Positions 15,120 to 23,407 of a DNA stretch of 24,874 bases are shown here, piece by piece. The stretch is taken from positions 1 to 24,874 of the forward strand of contig JBAQCS010000036.1 of NCBI GenBank assembly GCA_049294415.1, given 5' to 3'. A program made the position numbers and the translations under genes. Under the pieces are notes generated by a model that saw only the letters and a list, made by a program, of their open reading frames with translations, did no database searches and had not been told where the DNA came from. Position 1 is the first letter of the stretch, and every line of letters starts with the position of its first letter. The stretch comes from JAEZRQ01 sp049294415 (lineage in GTDB: Bacteria; Patescibacteriota; Patescibacteriia; Patescibacteriales; UBA12465).

Positions 15120-15560
15120 TTATTTAAATATCAGGAAGCCGATAGTACTAACTAGTAAACCAATTAGTCCGCCGATAATAACTTGTAGCGGTGTATGGCC
15201 AATTTTTTCTAATTGTTTAGGGTAAGAATTATCTAAGAAATCATCTTCTTTTAAATCTTTAACTAAAACATTTAAAGTTTTACCGTGTTGTCCTAAATAA
15301 TTACGTAAGCCGATGGCATCAGTAATTACAATCATCATAAAGACAAAAGCTACTGCAAATGAGGCTGAGTATAGCCCGTCGCGCCAGAAAACAATGGTAA
15401 CTAGCGACACTACAGTGGCAGTGTGTCCTGATGGCATATCGGAATAAGCAAAGATGTCGTGCCAGTGAAATTGTTTACGCTTAAAACTTTTAATAAGAAC
15501 TTTTGTTCCCTGAGCCAAGGTAAAGGCGATAATAGGGAAGATGATGTATGGTATCACCAT
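15120..15560 (-). CDS. Divergent PAP2 family (DUF212) membrane protein
   Basis: 146 residues with several hydrophobic segments. Signature parts of the family are DMPSGHTA (about 41-48), a membrane run leading to ITDAIGLRNYLGQHGKTLN, and KIGHTPLQVIIGGLIG near the C-terminus. The family is distantly related to acid phosphatase/haloperoxidase (PAP2) enzymes; its substrate is unknown, with a lipid-phosphate role often assumed. It starts 4 bases after gyrB and is probably cotranscribed with it. Confidence 0.92.
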   Translation of the reverse strand: MVIPYIIFPIIAFTLAQGTKVLIKSFKRKQFHWHDIFAYSDMPSGHTATVVSLVTIVFWRDGLYSASFAVAFVFMMIVITDAIGLRNYLGQHGKTLNVLVKDLKEDDFLDNSYPKQLEKIGHTPLQVIIGGLIGLLVSTIGFLIFK

Positions 15561-15564
15561 AATT

Positions 15565-17595
15565 TTAAATATCTAAGTTTGTTACTTTTTTAGCGTGCGT
15601 TTGAATAAAGTTTTTGCGTGGAGCAACATTGTCACCCATTAACATATCAAAGATTTGATCAGCCTTAGTCGCATCCTCATTAGTTACCTGTTTAACAATA
15701 CGCTTAGCTGGATCCATGGTAGTTTCCCAAAGTTGTTCAGCGTTCATTTCACCTAAACCTTTGTAGCGTTGAATGTTAATTTTAGCCACTTTCTTTTTGT
15801 CATTTCCTTTTTCTTCTTCTTCATTTTCGTTTTCAGTTTCGATTATTTCGTTTTCTCCTTCATCATTTTCTTCAATTACTTCAGCTTCTTCAGCGATACC
15901 GCCCCACTCAGTAATAATTTTATTTTTCTCTTCATCACTGTAAGCATATTGCATGCTAGCACCTTTCTTTAATTGATAAAGTGGTGGCTGAGCAATATAA
16001 ACATGACCGCCTTCAATTAAATGAGGGAAGTGACGGAAAAATAGAGTTAAAAGTAGTGTTCTAATGTGAGCACCATCAACGTCGGCATCGGTCATGATAA
16101 TAATACGATGGTATCTTAATTTATTAACATCGAATTGATCATCAATGTTAGTGCCCATAGCAATAACTAAATTTTTGATTTCGTTATTAGCTAGCATTTT
16201 ATCAAGACGAGCGCGTTCTACGTTTAAGATTTTACCTCTTAAAGGTAGAATGGCTTGGAAACGACGATTACGTCCTTGTTTAGCACTGCCTCCAGCGGAG
16301 TCTCCCTCTACGATATATAATTCACATTCTTCAGGGTGGCGTGATGAACAATCAGCTAGCTTACCTGGTAAAGTCATACCCTCTAAAGCACCCTTTCTTA
16401 AAATGGTAGCACGAGCAGTACGAGCAGCTAGACGAGCTTGAGCTGATAAGACACATTTTCCAATAATAGCTTCACCTTCTTTTGGATGTTCTTCTAAAAA
16501 AGTATTAAAGGCTTCGCCAAAAATTTGTTCAACATAGGTTTTCATTTCAGCATTACCCAACTTACCTTTAGTCTGTCCTTCAAATTGGGGATCTGGTAAT
16601 TTAACACTGACAATAGCAGTTAAACCTTCACGAACATCATCGCCAGTTAAATTTTCCTGTTTCTCTTTAATTAAGTTTTTATTTCTAGCGTAGTTATTAA
16701 GGGTGCGAGTTAAAGCAGTACGGAAACCAACCATATGAGTTCCGCCTTCTGGGTTATGGATGTTGTTAGCAAAAGCAATTGCTGTTTCATTATATTCATC
16801 ATTGTATTGTAAAGCCACTTCTACTTTACAATCATTGGTATCTTTATCAATGTAAAAAATAGTTTCATTTTTCACACTCTTCGAGCGGTGTAGTGATTTA
16901 ACATAAGACTTGATACCGCCCTCAAAATGAAATTTATATTTTTTAGGACGATGACCATCTCTGTCGTCAATTAAATTAATGGTAATACCTTTAGTAAGAT
17001 AAGCTTGTTGTCTTAATCTGTCTAAAATCTTACCCCAACTATATTCGGTTTCAGTAAAAATTGTATCATCAGCTTGAAAAGTAATAGTAGTACCATTTTC
17101 CTTATTTTTTCCTACCTCTTTAATTGGATGTTGAGGAATACCAATTTTATATTCCTGAGCATAAGTTTTACCATCGCGGCGAACCTCAGCTTTTAGATAA
17201 GTACTTAGGGCATTAACTACAGACACACCTACGCCATGAAGACCACCAGATACTTTGTAACCAGTGCCACCGAATTTTCCACCAGCATGCAGTTTAGTTA
17301 GTACTGTTTCAAGAGCTGATACACCTGTTACTTTATGTTTTTCTACTGGAATACCGCGACCGTTATCTTCAACTGAAACCATGTTATCCTTGCCTAGAAT
17401 AACAGTTATTCTATTAGCATAACCAGCCATCGCTTCGTCGATACAGTTATCAACTACTTCCCAGATTAAATGATGTAAACCAGCCGCTGAAGTAGAGCCG
17501 ATATACATACCAGGACGTTTTCTAACGGGGTCTAAACCCTCTAACACTGTAATGGCATCAGCGCCATAGTCATTCTTCTTATCTTTTTCACTCAT
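15565..17595 (-). CDS. gyrB: DNA gyrase subunit B
   Basis: ATPase subunit of the type IIA topoisomerase that supercoils DNA with GyrA. The 676-residue protein shows the GHKL ATPase motifs (EVVDN with Glu46 and Asn50; VEDNGRGIP, Asp77; GGLHGVGVSVVNALS), QTKGKLGN, the TOPRIM EGDSAGG (Glu430) and DADVDG (Asp503, 505, 507), and the QRYKGLGEMN tail. Between the TOPRIM domain and the tail is a very acidic segment (about 561-605) with long E/N runs. ParE is the alternative, but the overall form fits GyrB; no gyrA or parC neighbour helps. The frame extends 12 codons upstream (to 17631); the MSEKDKKN start is chosen because the extra residues are hydrophobic and atypical. Confidence 0.95.
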   Translation of the reverse strand: MSEKDKKNDYGADAITVLEGLDPVRKRPGMYIGSTSAAGLHHLIWEVVDNCIDEAMAGYANRITVILGKDNMVSVEDNGRGIPVEKHKVTGVSALETVLTKLHAGGKFGGTGYKVSGGLHGVGVSVVNALSTYLKAEVRRDGKTYAQEYKIGIPQHPIKEVGKNKENGTTITFQADDTIFTETEYSWGKILDRLRQQAYLTKGITINLIDDRDGHRPKKYKFHFEGGIKSYVKSLHRSKSVKNETIFYIDKDTNDCKVEVALQYNDEYNETAIAFANNIHNPEGGTHMVGFRTALTRTLNNYARNKNLIKEKQENLTGDDVREGLTAIVSVKLPDPQFEGQTKGKLGNAEMKTYVEQIFGEAFNTFLEEHPKEGEAIIGKCVLSAQARLAARTARATILRKGALEGMTLPGKLADCSSRHPEECELYIVEGDSAGGSAKQGRNRRFQAILPLRGKILNVERARLDKMLANNEIKNLVIAMGTNIDDQFDVNKLRYHRIIIMTDADVDGAHIRTLLLTLFFRHFPHLIEGGHVYIAQPPLYQLKKGASMQYAYSDEEKNKIITEWGGIAEEAEVIEENDEGENEIIETENENEEEEKGNDKKKVAKINIQRYKGLGEMNAEQLWETTMDPAKRIVKQVTNEDATKADQIFDMLMGDNVAPRKNFIQTHAKKVTNLDI

Positions 17596-17658
17596 AAACA
17601 TAAAAAACACCCATGGATAGGAGTATTTCAATTAATTTTAAAACTAATTATTACTTAT

Positions 17659-17687
17659 ATTATAGCAGTTAAAGCTTGGTTTAGCAA
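17659..17687 (-). promoter_or_regulatory. gyrB promoter
   Basis: On the minus strand: TTGCTA (17682-17687), a 17-base spacer and TATAAT (17659-17664), about 64 bases before the gyrB ATG. Confidence 0.7.
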
Positions 17688-17723
17688 ACATAAGTCTTGA
17701 CATAAATTAGCATAAATTATGAC

Positions 17724-17757
17724 AAAAAGCCTTATTTTTTAAGGTTTTTTAGGCTTT
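17724..17757. other. Nested hairpin between divergent gyrB and KilA-N promoters
   Basis: An AAAGCC/GGCTTT outer repeat encloses CCTTA-TTTTT-TAAGG followed by six T (17730-17750). It looks like a small terminator, but no gene ends here. It may be a regulatory or silent remnant. Confidence 0.35.
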
Positions 17758-17778
17758 ATCAAAAATTCAGGAGCGGTT

Positions 17779-17787
17779 TGTTATAAT
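17779..17787 (+). promoter_or_regulatory. Extended -10 promoter of the KilA-N gene
   Basis: TGTTATAAT (17779-17787) is an exact extended -10 element; no good -35 box is seen at the usual distance. The start codon is 31 bases downstream. Confidence 0.6.
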
Positions 17788-17817
17788 ATTTTTGTTTATA
17801 AAAATATAAGTAAAAAT

Positions 17818-18648
17818 ATGAAGAAAATACAAGCTCAAGGTTTACAGGTAGCTATGTTTAGTCAAAATGAAGATGATTACATTTCTTTGACAGATATTGC
17901 TAAATATAAAGATAAAGAAAGGATGGAATATTTAATTCAAAATTGGATAAGAAATAGAAATACTATTGAATTTTTAGGTATTTGGGAAAGCATAAATAAC
18001 CCTAATTTTAAACACATCGAATTCGATGTGTTTAAAAACTTAGCTGGTTCAAATAGTTTTTCATTAACACCAAAAAGGTGGATAGAGGGAGTAAATGCCT
18101 TTGGCATTATCAACAAATCTGGTCGCTATGGTGGTGGCACCTTTGCGCATAAAGACATTGCTTTTGAGTTCGCCTCCTGGATTTCACCAGAATTTAAACT
18201 TTATTTGATAAAAGAATTTCAAAGATTAAAAACCGAAGAAAATAAAAGATCGCTTTTAGATTGGGATGCTAAGCGGATGTTAACAAAAATTAACTATAAA
18301 ATACACACGGACGCTATTAAAGAAAAAATAATTTTACCTAAAAAGTTGTCAGGACAAGATATCGTTATTACTTATGCCAGCGAAGCTGATATTTTAAATA
18401 AAGCCTTATTTAATCTAACAGCTAAAGAATGGCAAAGTATAAATCAAGATAAAGAGGGGAATATTCGTGATTACGCCGACGTTTGCCAATTAGTGGTTTT
18501 AGCTAATTTAGAAAATTTGAATGCCGAATATATTAAAGAAGGATACCTTCAAAAAGATAGGTTATTAAAATTAAATAACAGTGCTATTTCGCAAATGAAA
18601 TCGTTATTAGGTAATATTAGTGTTAGAAGAATTGACAAAATCATTTAA
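17818..18648 (+). CDS. KilA-N domain protein
   Basis: 276 residues. Residues about 20-140 match a KilA-N domain: ISLTDIAKYKD, YLIQNWIRNRNTIEFLGIWE, and the end GRYGGGTFAHKDIAFEFASWISPEFKLYLIKEFQRLK. KilA-N domains are found in phage and viral proteins and in many chromosomal genes, and are thought to bind DNA. The C-terminal half (about 150-276) is helical and charged, contains ASEADILNKALFNLTAKEWQ, and is not otherwise recognised. The gene stands alone behind its own promoter, divergent from gyrB. The promoter of the next gene lies in its last codons. A phage-derived regulator or antirepressor is possible. Confidence 0.9.
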   Translation: MKKIQAQGLQVAMFSQNEDDYISLTDIAKYKDKERMEYLIQNWIRNRNTIEFLGIWESINNPNFKHIEFDVFKNLAGSNSFSLTPKRWIEGVNAFGIINKSGRYGGGTFAHKDIAFEFASWISPEFKLYLIKEFQRLKTEENKRSLLDWDAKRMLTKINYKIHTDAIKEKIILPKKLSGQDIVITYASEADILNKALFNLTAKEWQSINQDKEGNIRDYADVCQLVVLANLENLNAEYIKEGYLQKDRLLKLNNSAISQMKSLLGNISVRRIDKII

Positions 18649-18660
18649 AAATGCTAGAAT
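18632..18660 (+). promoter_or_regulatory. Promoter inside the 3' end of the KilA-N gene
   Basis: TTGACA (18632-18637), a 17-base spacer and TAGAAT (18655-18660). Transcription would start near 18667, after the ATG at 18651, which makes the downstream ATG at 18693 the likely start of the next protein. Confidence 0.75.
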
Positions 18661-18692
18661 TTTATGAATGTCGAACCTTAAAAAACGAATAT

Positions 18693-19238
18693 ATGATTAA
18701 ACTAAATTTTACAACCTTCCAGATTTTGTGGCAGCAAGTCTATGATGGAACCGATTGCGGCGCCAGCATTATGAACCGAGCAGATAGCGGCTTAGCTTCT
18801 GACTCCGATGTGCCGGTAATGTGGCTGAAGAATGATAAACTAAATTCCAGGTTATTAGCCTTTCTAATAGTTAGTAAAGGAAAAGCTGAAGAATTTGCTT
18901 TCTTATCTTATCGCGGTAAAAAAGATGCTCTTCATCGCACTATTGAACGTAAGTTCTTTGGTCGAGTTAAAGGTAAACATTACACCATGCCTTTAATTTT
19001 TTTACCGGAAACACTCTCGGCTGCTAATAGTGGTGATATTAATTTAGCTTTAGTTTTCTTAGATCAGAAAATAGCTGAATTAAAAAGAACTACCACTTAC
19101 GGCGTGCTAGCTAAAAGTTTAACTCTTAAACCTAATCGTAAAATTAGCCCAGGCATGAAATTGCGTGGTGGAATTTCTAGGTCAGTGAGAACTGTTTCTG
19201 GTGGTTTATATGGTTTAGGTAAAAATCGAAAACACTAA
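18693..19238 (+). CDS. Unrecognised basic protein
   Basis: 181 residues beginning MIKLNFTTFQILWQQVYDG. A mixed alpha/beta N-terminal part carries the hydrophobic strand LLAFLIVSKGKAEEFAFLSY, then GKKDALHRTIERKFFGRVKGKHYTM and PLIFLP. The last 50 residues are rich in Lys, Arg, Gly and Ser, so the tail may bind nucleic acid or be disordered. No signal peptide is seen. The frame reaches back to 18651, but the promoter and its -10 box lie over that stretch. It may be cotranscribed with the membrane protein that starts 16 bases later. Confidence 0.75.
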   Translation: MIKLNFTTFQILWQQVYDGTDCGASIMNRADSGLASDSDVPVMWLKNDKLNSRLLAFLIVSKGKAEEFAFLSYRGKKDALHRTIERKFFGRVKGKHYTMPLIFLPETLSAANSGDINLALVFLDQKIAELKRTTTYGVLAKSLTLKPNRKISPGMKLRGGISRSVRTVSGGLYGLGKNRKH

Positions 19239-19254
19239 TTTAAAAATTTCAGAA

Positions 19255-19758
19255 ATGACAACAATCATTGTATTAACAGTACTTTTTATTTTTTTTATTT
19301 TTATGTCGACCAAGGTCAGGATAAATCAGAACAAAAAACCAACCGTTCCCGGAGGATTGTCCGATGATTTATCAATGGCTAAAAGTCAGCTAGAAATTGC
19401 TTATCCGGATAATTTAGGATTTATTACTAACATTATACGAGGCAAGATTCAGCAGACAGGCATCAGTAGAGTAATCCAAATGCATTTTGCTGATGGATTT
19501 AAGTATGTGCAGTTAAACCCTGATGAAAATGTTTATTGCGTGGAACGTTTGTATGCCGAAATTGATGATGAGGATAGCGATGGCTATACCTTATTAGAGC
19601 TTTATACTAAGGGCGGTAATTTATTGTCTTATTTTACAGCCTCGGCCTGTCCTCGTGTTAAATCTCCTTTTCGGTCTATGCCGTTTCTGTTTAACTTACT
19701 ACCTAACGGCTATTCGTTTGAACCCAGTAAGGAGCCCGGCGATTTGCTTTATAAGTAA
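19255..19758 (+). CDS. Unrecognised membrane-anchored protein
   Basis: 167 residues. An N-terminal hydrophobic segment (about 3-18) is followed by a basic stretch and a soluble domain with several predicted beta strands (FADGFKYVQLNPDENVYCVERLYAEI). Acidic DDEDSDGY is near 105, and a C-terminal part is rich in Pro and Phe. A single-pass anchor with the domain on one side of the membrane is likely; no family is recognised. It follows the preceding gene by 16 bases and is closed by a terminator. Confidence 0.8.
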   Translation: MTTIIVLTVLFIFFIFMSTKVRINQNKKPTVPGGLSDDLSMAKSQLEIAYPDNLGFITNIIRGKIQQTGISRVIQMHFADGFKYVQLNPDENVYCVERLYAEIDDEDSDGYTLLELYTKGGNLLSYFTASACPRVKSPFRSMPFLFNLLPNGYSFEPSKEPGDLLYK

Positions 19759-19797
19759 GTATCACGCTTTTTAAACTAATTCCTCGTAAGAGATTGA

Positions 19798-19826
19798 GGA
19801 GATTCTACAACAGAGTCTCCTTTTTT
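19798..19826 (+). terminator. Terminator after the membrane-anchored protein
   Basis: A 9-bp stem (19798-19806 with 19812-19820, one G-U pair, five-base loop) and six T. A weaker TCCTC/GAGGA repeat lies just upstream. Confidence 0.88.
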
Positions 19827-19841
19827 AATACTAAAAATTTA

Positions 19842-19850
19842 TGCTATTAT
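19842..19850 (+). promoter_or_regulatory. Extended -10 promoter of the epimerase operon
   Basis: TGCTATTAT has an extended -10 form, 30 bases before the epimerase ATG. No convincing -35 box is seen. Confidence 0.5.
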
Positions 19851-19879
19851 ATAAGGGCTTATAATTTTAAAATAACATT

Positions 19880-20806
19880 ATGTCTAAAATTCTAGTCACT
19901 GGCGGAGCTGGCTTTATCGGCTCAACTTTAGTTGATAAATTAATTACGGAAGGGCATGAAGTAGTAGTACTTGATAATTTAGTCACAGGGAAAAAGGATT
20001 ATGTTAACCCTCAGGCTAAATTATATGAGATGGATATTTGTTCTGAAGAAATTATTGATATTTTTGAAATAGAGCAACCAGAAATTGTGTATCATTTAGC
20101 AGCGCAAATTGATGTTCGTATTTCTGTAGCTGATCCAGTGTTTGATAATAAAATTAATGCGGTTGGTTCGCTAAATTTATTAAATAATTGTCAGAAATTT
20201 GAAGTAAAGAAATTTATCTTTGTTTCAACTGGTGGTGCAATTTACGGAGAAGCTGAAGAAATTCCTACCACTGAGAGTGCTCCAACTTATCCTTTGTCTC
20301 CTTATGGCATTCACAAGCTAACGACCGAAAAATATTGTAAGTTTTATCAAACAGTTTATGATTTAGACTACACTATTTTACGCTTTGCTAATGTTTATGG
20401 ACCACGTCAATATAAAGGCGGGGAAGCTGGAGTCGTTTCTATTTTTATTGAACATGCTGTGTCAGGTAAAGAATGCTTGATTAATGGTGATGGTTTGCAG
20501 ACCCGTGATTATGTTTATGTTGATGATGTGGTAGCTGCTTTATCAAAAGCCAAAGATGTTAATTATCAAGGCGAAATAAATATTGGTTGTGGTAAAGAAA
20601 TAACGGTGTTAGATGTAGTTGAAGCTATTAAAAATTCTTTGGGATCTGAATTCGAACCAAAGCATGTGCCCGCTAAACCAGGTGAACAACGCCGCAGTTG
20701 TTTATCTCATGACTTAGCTAAACAGGTTTTAGGTTGGGAGCCTCAAGTTGATATTAATGAGGGCGTAAAGAGAACTATCGAGTGGACTAAAAATTTAAAT
20801 TCCTAG
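19880..20806 (+). CDS. galE: NAD-dependent sugar-nucleotide epimerase (GalE-like SDR)
   Basis: 308 residues of the extended short-chain dehydrogenase family. The NAD motif is GGAGFIGS (8-15), the aspartate LDNLVTG follows strand 2, the catalytic Ser/Thr is at 116-117 (VSTGGAIYGE), and YGIHK has Tyr142 and Lys146. RFANVYGPRQ and GDGLQTRDYVYVDDVV are typical of UDP-glucose/UDP-GlcNAc 4-epimerases, which supply sugars for surface polysaccharides. The exact substrate cannot be read from sequence; UDP-glucuronate or dTDP-sugar epimerases are close relatives. The first gene of a run with tpiA and a TPR protein (3-base gaps). Confidence 0.92.
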   Translation: MSKILVTGGAGFIGSTLVDKLITEGHEVVVLDNLVTGKKDYVNPQAKLYEMDICSEEIIDIFEIEQPEIVYHLAAQIDVRISVADPVFDNKINAVGSLNLLNNCQKFEVKKFIFVSTGGAIYGEAEEIPTTESAPTYPLSPYGIHKLTTEKYCKFYQTVYDLDYTILRFANVYGPRQYKGGEAGVVSIFIEHAVSGKECLINGDGLQTRDYVYVDDVVAALSKAKDVNYQGEINIGCGKEITVLDVVEAIKNSLGSEFEPKHVPAKPGEQRRSCLSHDLAKQVLGWEPQVDINEGVKRTIEWTKNLNS

Positions 20807-20809
20807 TAT

Positions 20810-21541
20810 ATGAAAAAAATATTGATAGCTAATTGGAAGATGCAACTGGATTATAAATCGAGTCTAGAGTTAGCTAAGAAATTTGCTAAAAATTTTAAGA
20901 AAAGTAGCGATGAACTAATTGTTTGTCCTGATTTTTCTGTTTTATCACCAATTGCCGAAATTATAAAAAAGAGTGCTTTAAAATTAGGAGCCCAAGACGT
21001 GGCTGCTTATTCTTTAGGTGCTTATACTGGTGAAGTCAGTGTTAAGTCTTTAAAACAATTAGGAGTTAAATATGTTTTAATTGGCCACAGTGAGAGACGC
21101 CAGTTTTTGGGAGAAGATGGAAAGTTATTAAAATTAAAAGTCGCCCAAGCTTTGGAAGCTGGTCTTGTTCCTGTTTTGTGTATTGGCGAAAGCGCTGGAG
21201 AGAAGCGAGCTAAAAAAACTCACTTAGTTTTAAAAAAGCAACTATCTGAAGCTTTAGACGGATTAAAGATTACCGATAGTAAAGATTTGATAATAGCTTA
21301 TGAGCCTATTTGGGCTATTGGTACTGGTAAAAATATCGCACCACAAGAAGCCGAAAGTAATCACGTCTTTATTAAGGGGGCTCTAGCTGAAATTATTGGT
21401 CAAATCCCCCGCGTTTTATATGGAGGTAGTGTTAATGCCGGGAATGCTGGTGATTTCTTAGAATGGCCTAATGTTGACGGGTTGTTAATTGGTGGCGCTA
21501 GTTTAAAAGTTGACGAATTTTCTAAAATCGCTAAGGTATAA
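20810..21541 (+). CDS. tpiA: Triosephosphate isomerase
   Basis: Interconverts dihydroxyacetone phosphate and glyceraldehyde 3-phosphate in glycolysis. All key residues are present: Asn8 and Lys10 (ANWKM), His93 (IGHSERR), Glu165 (AYEPIWAIGTG, with the mobile loop), and the phosphate-binding YGGSV (204-208) and GLLIGGASL (224-232). At 243 residues it is of normal length, slightly short. Its intact site contrasts with the degraded enolase-like and iPGM-like proteins in the same window. The start is an ATG without SD, 3 bases after the epimerase stop. Confidence 0.97.
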   Translation: MKKILIANWKMQLDYKSSLELAKKFAKNFKKSSDELIVCPDFSVLSPIAEIIKKSALKLGAQDVAAYSLGAYTGEVSVKSLKQLGVKYVLIGHSERRQFLGEDGKLLKLKVAQALEAGLVPVLCIGESAGEKRAKKTHLVLKKQLSEALDGLKITDSKDLIIAYEPIWAIGTGKNIAPQEAESNHVFIKGALAEIIGQIPRVLYGGSVNAGNAGDFLEWPNVDGLLIGGASLKVDEFSKIAKV

Positions 21542-21544
21542 GAT

Positions 21545-22387
21545 ATGTTAGCTTTAATTTCCACAATTTTATTAGTTATTTGTCTAATTGTTATTTCTTT
21601 GATTATTATCAAGAAATTTCCGGCTTTAGCTATTTTGGATGTGGAAAATATTCCAGGAAAAAAAGAAGCTAAGTTTAAAGAGGAGATAATTAAGAAAAGA
21701 TTAGAACGAGACTTAGCTAAATGGGGTATAGTTTTTTTGAAAATTTGGAATATTTTAAATAAAACTATTTCCGGTTCATTACATAAGTCACTTGAAAAAT
21801 TAGTAGCTCTAAAAGAAACATATCGTAAAAATAAAAAATTAACTTTAGCCCAGCGTCGTGAGAGAATTAGAGAGCTTTTTCGTCTAGCAACAGATAGTGT
21901 TAAAGATGATAATTTAGAGCAAGCAGAGGATAGTTTGATTGAAATTATTAGTTTGGATCAAAAAAAGTTACCAGCTTTTATTGATTTAGCTGATGTTTAT
22001 ACTAAAGGTAAGAAATGGCCAGAGGCCCGTCAAACGCTCGGTTATGCTTTAAAGCTAATTAAAGCCCATCGTCGTGATGAATTTTTCATGGATGGCATTA
22101 GTTTGCCAGAAATTTATTTTTCTTTATCTTGGGTGTGTGACAATCTAGGAGATAAAGCAGCTGCCCTGGATAATATTCGTGAGGCCTTGGAATTTGAAGC
22201 TAATAACCCACGTTATTTAGATTATGCTATTGATCTAGCTATTACTGAAAAAGATAAAAACTTTGCTTTACTGATGTTAGAGCGCTTAAGAGAAGTAAAT
22301 CCTGATAATGCTAAGTTAGCTGATTGGGAGGAAGAAATAAATAGTTTATTAAGTGATGAGCCTATTATTAAAGAAGAAACCGTATAA
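21545..22387 (+). CDS. Membrane-anchored TPR protein
   Basis: 280 residues. The N-terminal membrane segment (about 2-22) is followed by a charged linker, a second moderately hydrophobic helix (about 59-70), and a helical region from about 105 with TPR-type repeats (LEQAEDSLIEIISLDQKKLPAFIDLADVYTKGKKWPEA; then SLSWVCDNLGDKAAALDNIREALE). TPR domains bind proteins, so this is probably a scaffold at the membrane. The partner is unknown. It is the last gene of the epimerase-tpiA run; no terminator is obvious before the tRNA promoter. Confidence 0.85.
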   Translation: MLALISTILLVICLIVISLIIIKKFPALAILDVENIPGKKEAKFKEEIIKKRLERDLAKWGIVFLKIWNILNKTISGSLHKSLEKLVALKETYRKNKKLTLAQRRERIRELFRLATDSVKDDNLEQAEDSLIEIISLDQKKLPAFIDLADVYTKGKKWPEARQTLGYALKLIKAHRRDEFFMDGISLPEIYFSLSWVCDNLGDKAAALDNIREALEFEANNPRYLDYAIDLAITEKDKNFALLMLERLREVNPDNAKLADWEEEINSLLSDEPIIKEETV

Positions 22388-22390
22388 CTA

Positions 22391-22419
22391 TTGCCTAATA
22401 AATAAAAATCGTTTATCAT
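22391..22419 (+). promoter_or_regulatory. tRNA-Thr promoter
   Basis: TTGCCT (22391-22396), a 17-base spacer and TATCAT (22414-22419). The RNA would start about 20 bases before the tRNA. Confidence 0.55.
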
Positions 22420-22446
22420 AAGTGCGTTAGACTAGAAAATATTTAA

Positions 22447-22519
22447 GCCGTCTTAGCTCAGCTGGTAGAGCATTTCCATGGTAAGGAAAAGGTCTCGGGT
22501 TCAAATCCCGAAGACGGCT
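22447..22519 (+). tRNA. tRNA-Thr (anticodon GGU)
   Basis: A complete 73-base cloverleaf: acceptor GCCGTCT/AGACGGC, D arm GCTC/GAGC, anticodon stem TTTCC/GGAAA around ATGGTAA with anticodon GGT, T arm TCGGG-TTCAAAT-CCCGA, and discriminator T. The anticodon reads ACC and ACU threonine codons. The 3' CCA is not encoded and must be added by the CCA-adding enzyme. A terminator follows directly. Confidence 0.95.
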
Positions 22520-22525
22520 CAGAAG

Positions 22526-22555
22526 AAAAAACAGACTTTGTAAGTCTGTTTTTTT
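22526..22555 (+). terminator. Terminator of tRNA-Thr
   Basis: An 11-bp stem (22528-22538 with 22542-22552, three-base loop) running into a T tract. Confidence 0.92.
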
Positions 22556-22564
22556 GTTGGATAT

Positions 22565-22594
22565 AAAAAAAGCCGACCCTCTTTTGAGAGCCGG
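22565..22594 (-). terminator. Terminator of the minus-strand exported protein
   Basis: A 9-bp stem with two G-U pairs (22573-22581 with 22586-22594, TTTT/AAAA loop). On the minus strand it is followed by seven T. It begins 4 bases after the stop codon. Confidence 0.85.
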
Positions 22595-22598
22595 TTTC

Positions 22599-23231
22599 TT
22601 ACGGTGTGAGATAGACCAGAGCTAATATGTGGACATATTGCTCTTTGGTAGTTTTAAAATTGTTAGGCAGAGTTGTTAAACCTAGAACACCCTCGCCGTG
22701 CCGGTTGTCCACTAAATAGGAAATATAATTAGCTTCCATAATACCAGCCTTAGCATTAATTGGCAGGTCAATAATTAGCATTTGCTTATTGTTATAAGAA
22801 ATTGCTTTACTCATTTCCATACCAGATTTAATGGGAGCCTTGTCTTTAGTTAGAAAAAAATATTCAAAAGGCTGATTCGTGCCTTCTTCATTGGGAAAAC
22901 TTGGTCTAATTCTACTGAGTAACTCAATAATTTCCTGAGCTTTAGTTAGACTAAGGGTGTCGCCAATTTCCTTAGGGCCTAGAGAATACCGGGCTTGAAT
23001 TAATTTGTAAGTAGGTTTCCCGTCGATGTTTAAGGGAATTAACCAGGACCTAAAGTCGTATTTTATCTCTTCTTCAGCGAAGGGAATCTCTATTTTATTA
23101 GAAAAACCTGCCTCCTGATAAGAAATAAAACGGTAACCAAAGAGTTCCTTGGCTCTTTGTTCGCTGATATTTTGGGTAAAACTCAGCAAAAACGAGAACG
23201 AAAAAATCGTAATCAACAGAATTTTTTTCAT
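22599..23231 (-). CDS. Unrecognised exported protein
   Basis: 210 residues with a clear signal peptide (MKKILLITIFSFSFLLSFTQ, about 1-20). The mature part starts NISEQRAKELFGYRFISYQEAGF and is mixed alpha/beta. It has no cysteines and no enzyme motif that I recognise. A second half contains KAPIKSGMEMSKAISYNNKQMLIIDLP. It is a single-gene transcript with its own promoter and terminator, opposite in direction to its neighbours. No SD precedes the ATG. The role is unknown; periplasmic or secreted location is inferred. Confidence 0.8.
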   Translation of the reverse strand: MKKILLITIFSFSFLLSFTQNISEQRAKELFGYRFISYQEAGFSNKIEIPFAEEEIKYDFRSWLIPLNIDGKPTYKLIQARYSLGPKEIGDTLSLTKAQEIIELLSRIRPSFPNEEGTNQPFEYFFLTKDKAPIKSGMEMSKAISYNNKQMLIIDLPINAKAGIMEANYISYLVDNRHGEGVLGLTTLPNNFKTTKEQYVHILALVYLTP

Positions 23232-23276
23232 GGCCTATTGTTTTTAATGAACTTTATTGATTTTACTAGTAGCCCA

Positions 23277-23305
23277 ACTTTATAACTAATTTACATATTT
23301 GTCAA
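23277..23305 (-). promoter_or_regulatory. Promoter of the minus-strand exported protein
   Basis: On the minus strand: TTGACA (23300-23305), then TAAAGT after 17 bases (23277-23282); TATAAA at 15 bases is an alternative -10. Confidence 0.6.
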
Positions 23306-23355
23306 GTATTATTATAAATTGACTAAAATAGCATTTTATGTTAAAATTAAGATAA

Positions 23356-23384
23356 TTGTTAAAGCTGGTCTATTGAGTTATAAT
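23356..23384 (+). promoter_or_regulatory. Promoter of the last two genes
   Basis: TTGTTA (23356-23361), a 17-base spacer and TATAAT (23379-23384); the ATG at 23408 is about 17 bases past the predicted RNA start. Confidence 0.7.
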
Positions 23385-23407
23385 AAAGAAAAATAAGTAT
23401 AATATTT

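Noticed and set aside
15769..15972. Plus-strand Phe-rich frame opposite gyrB
   Set aside because: It is the antisense image of the acidic Glu/Asn insert in GyrB.
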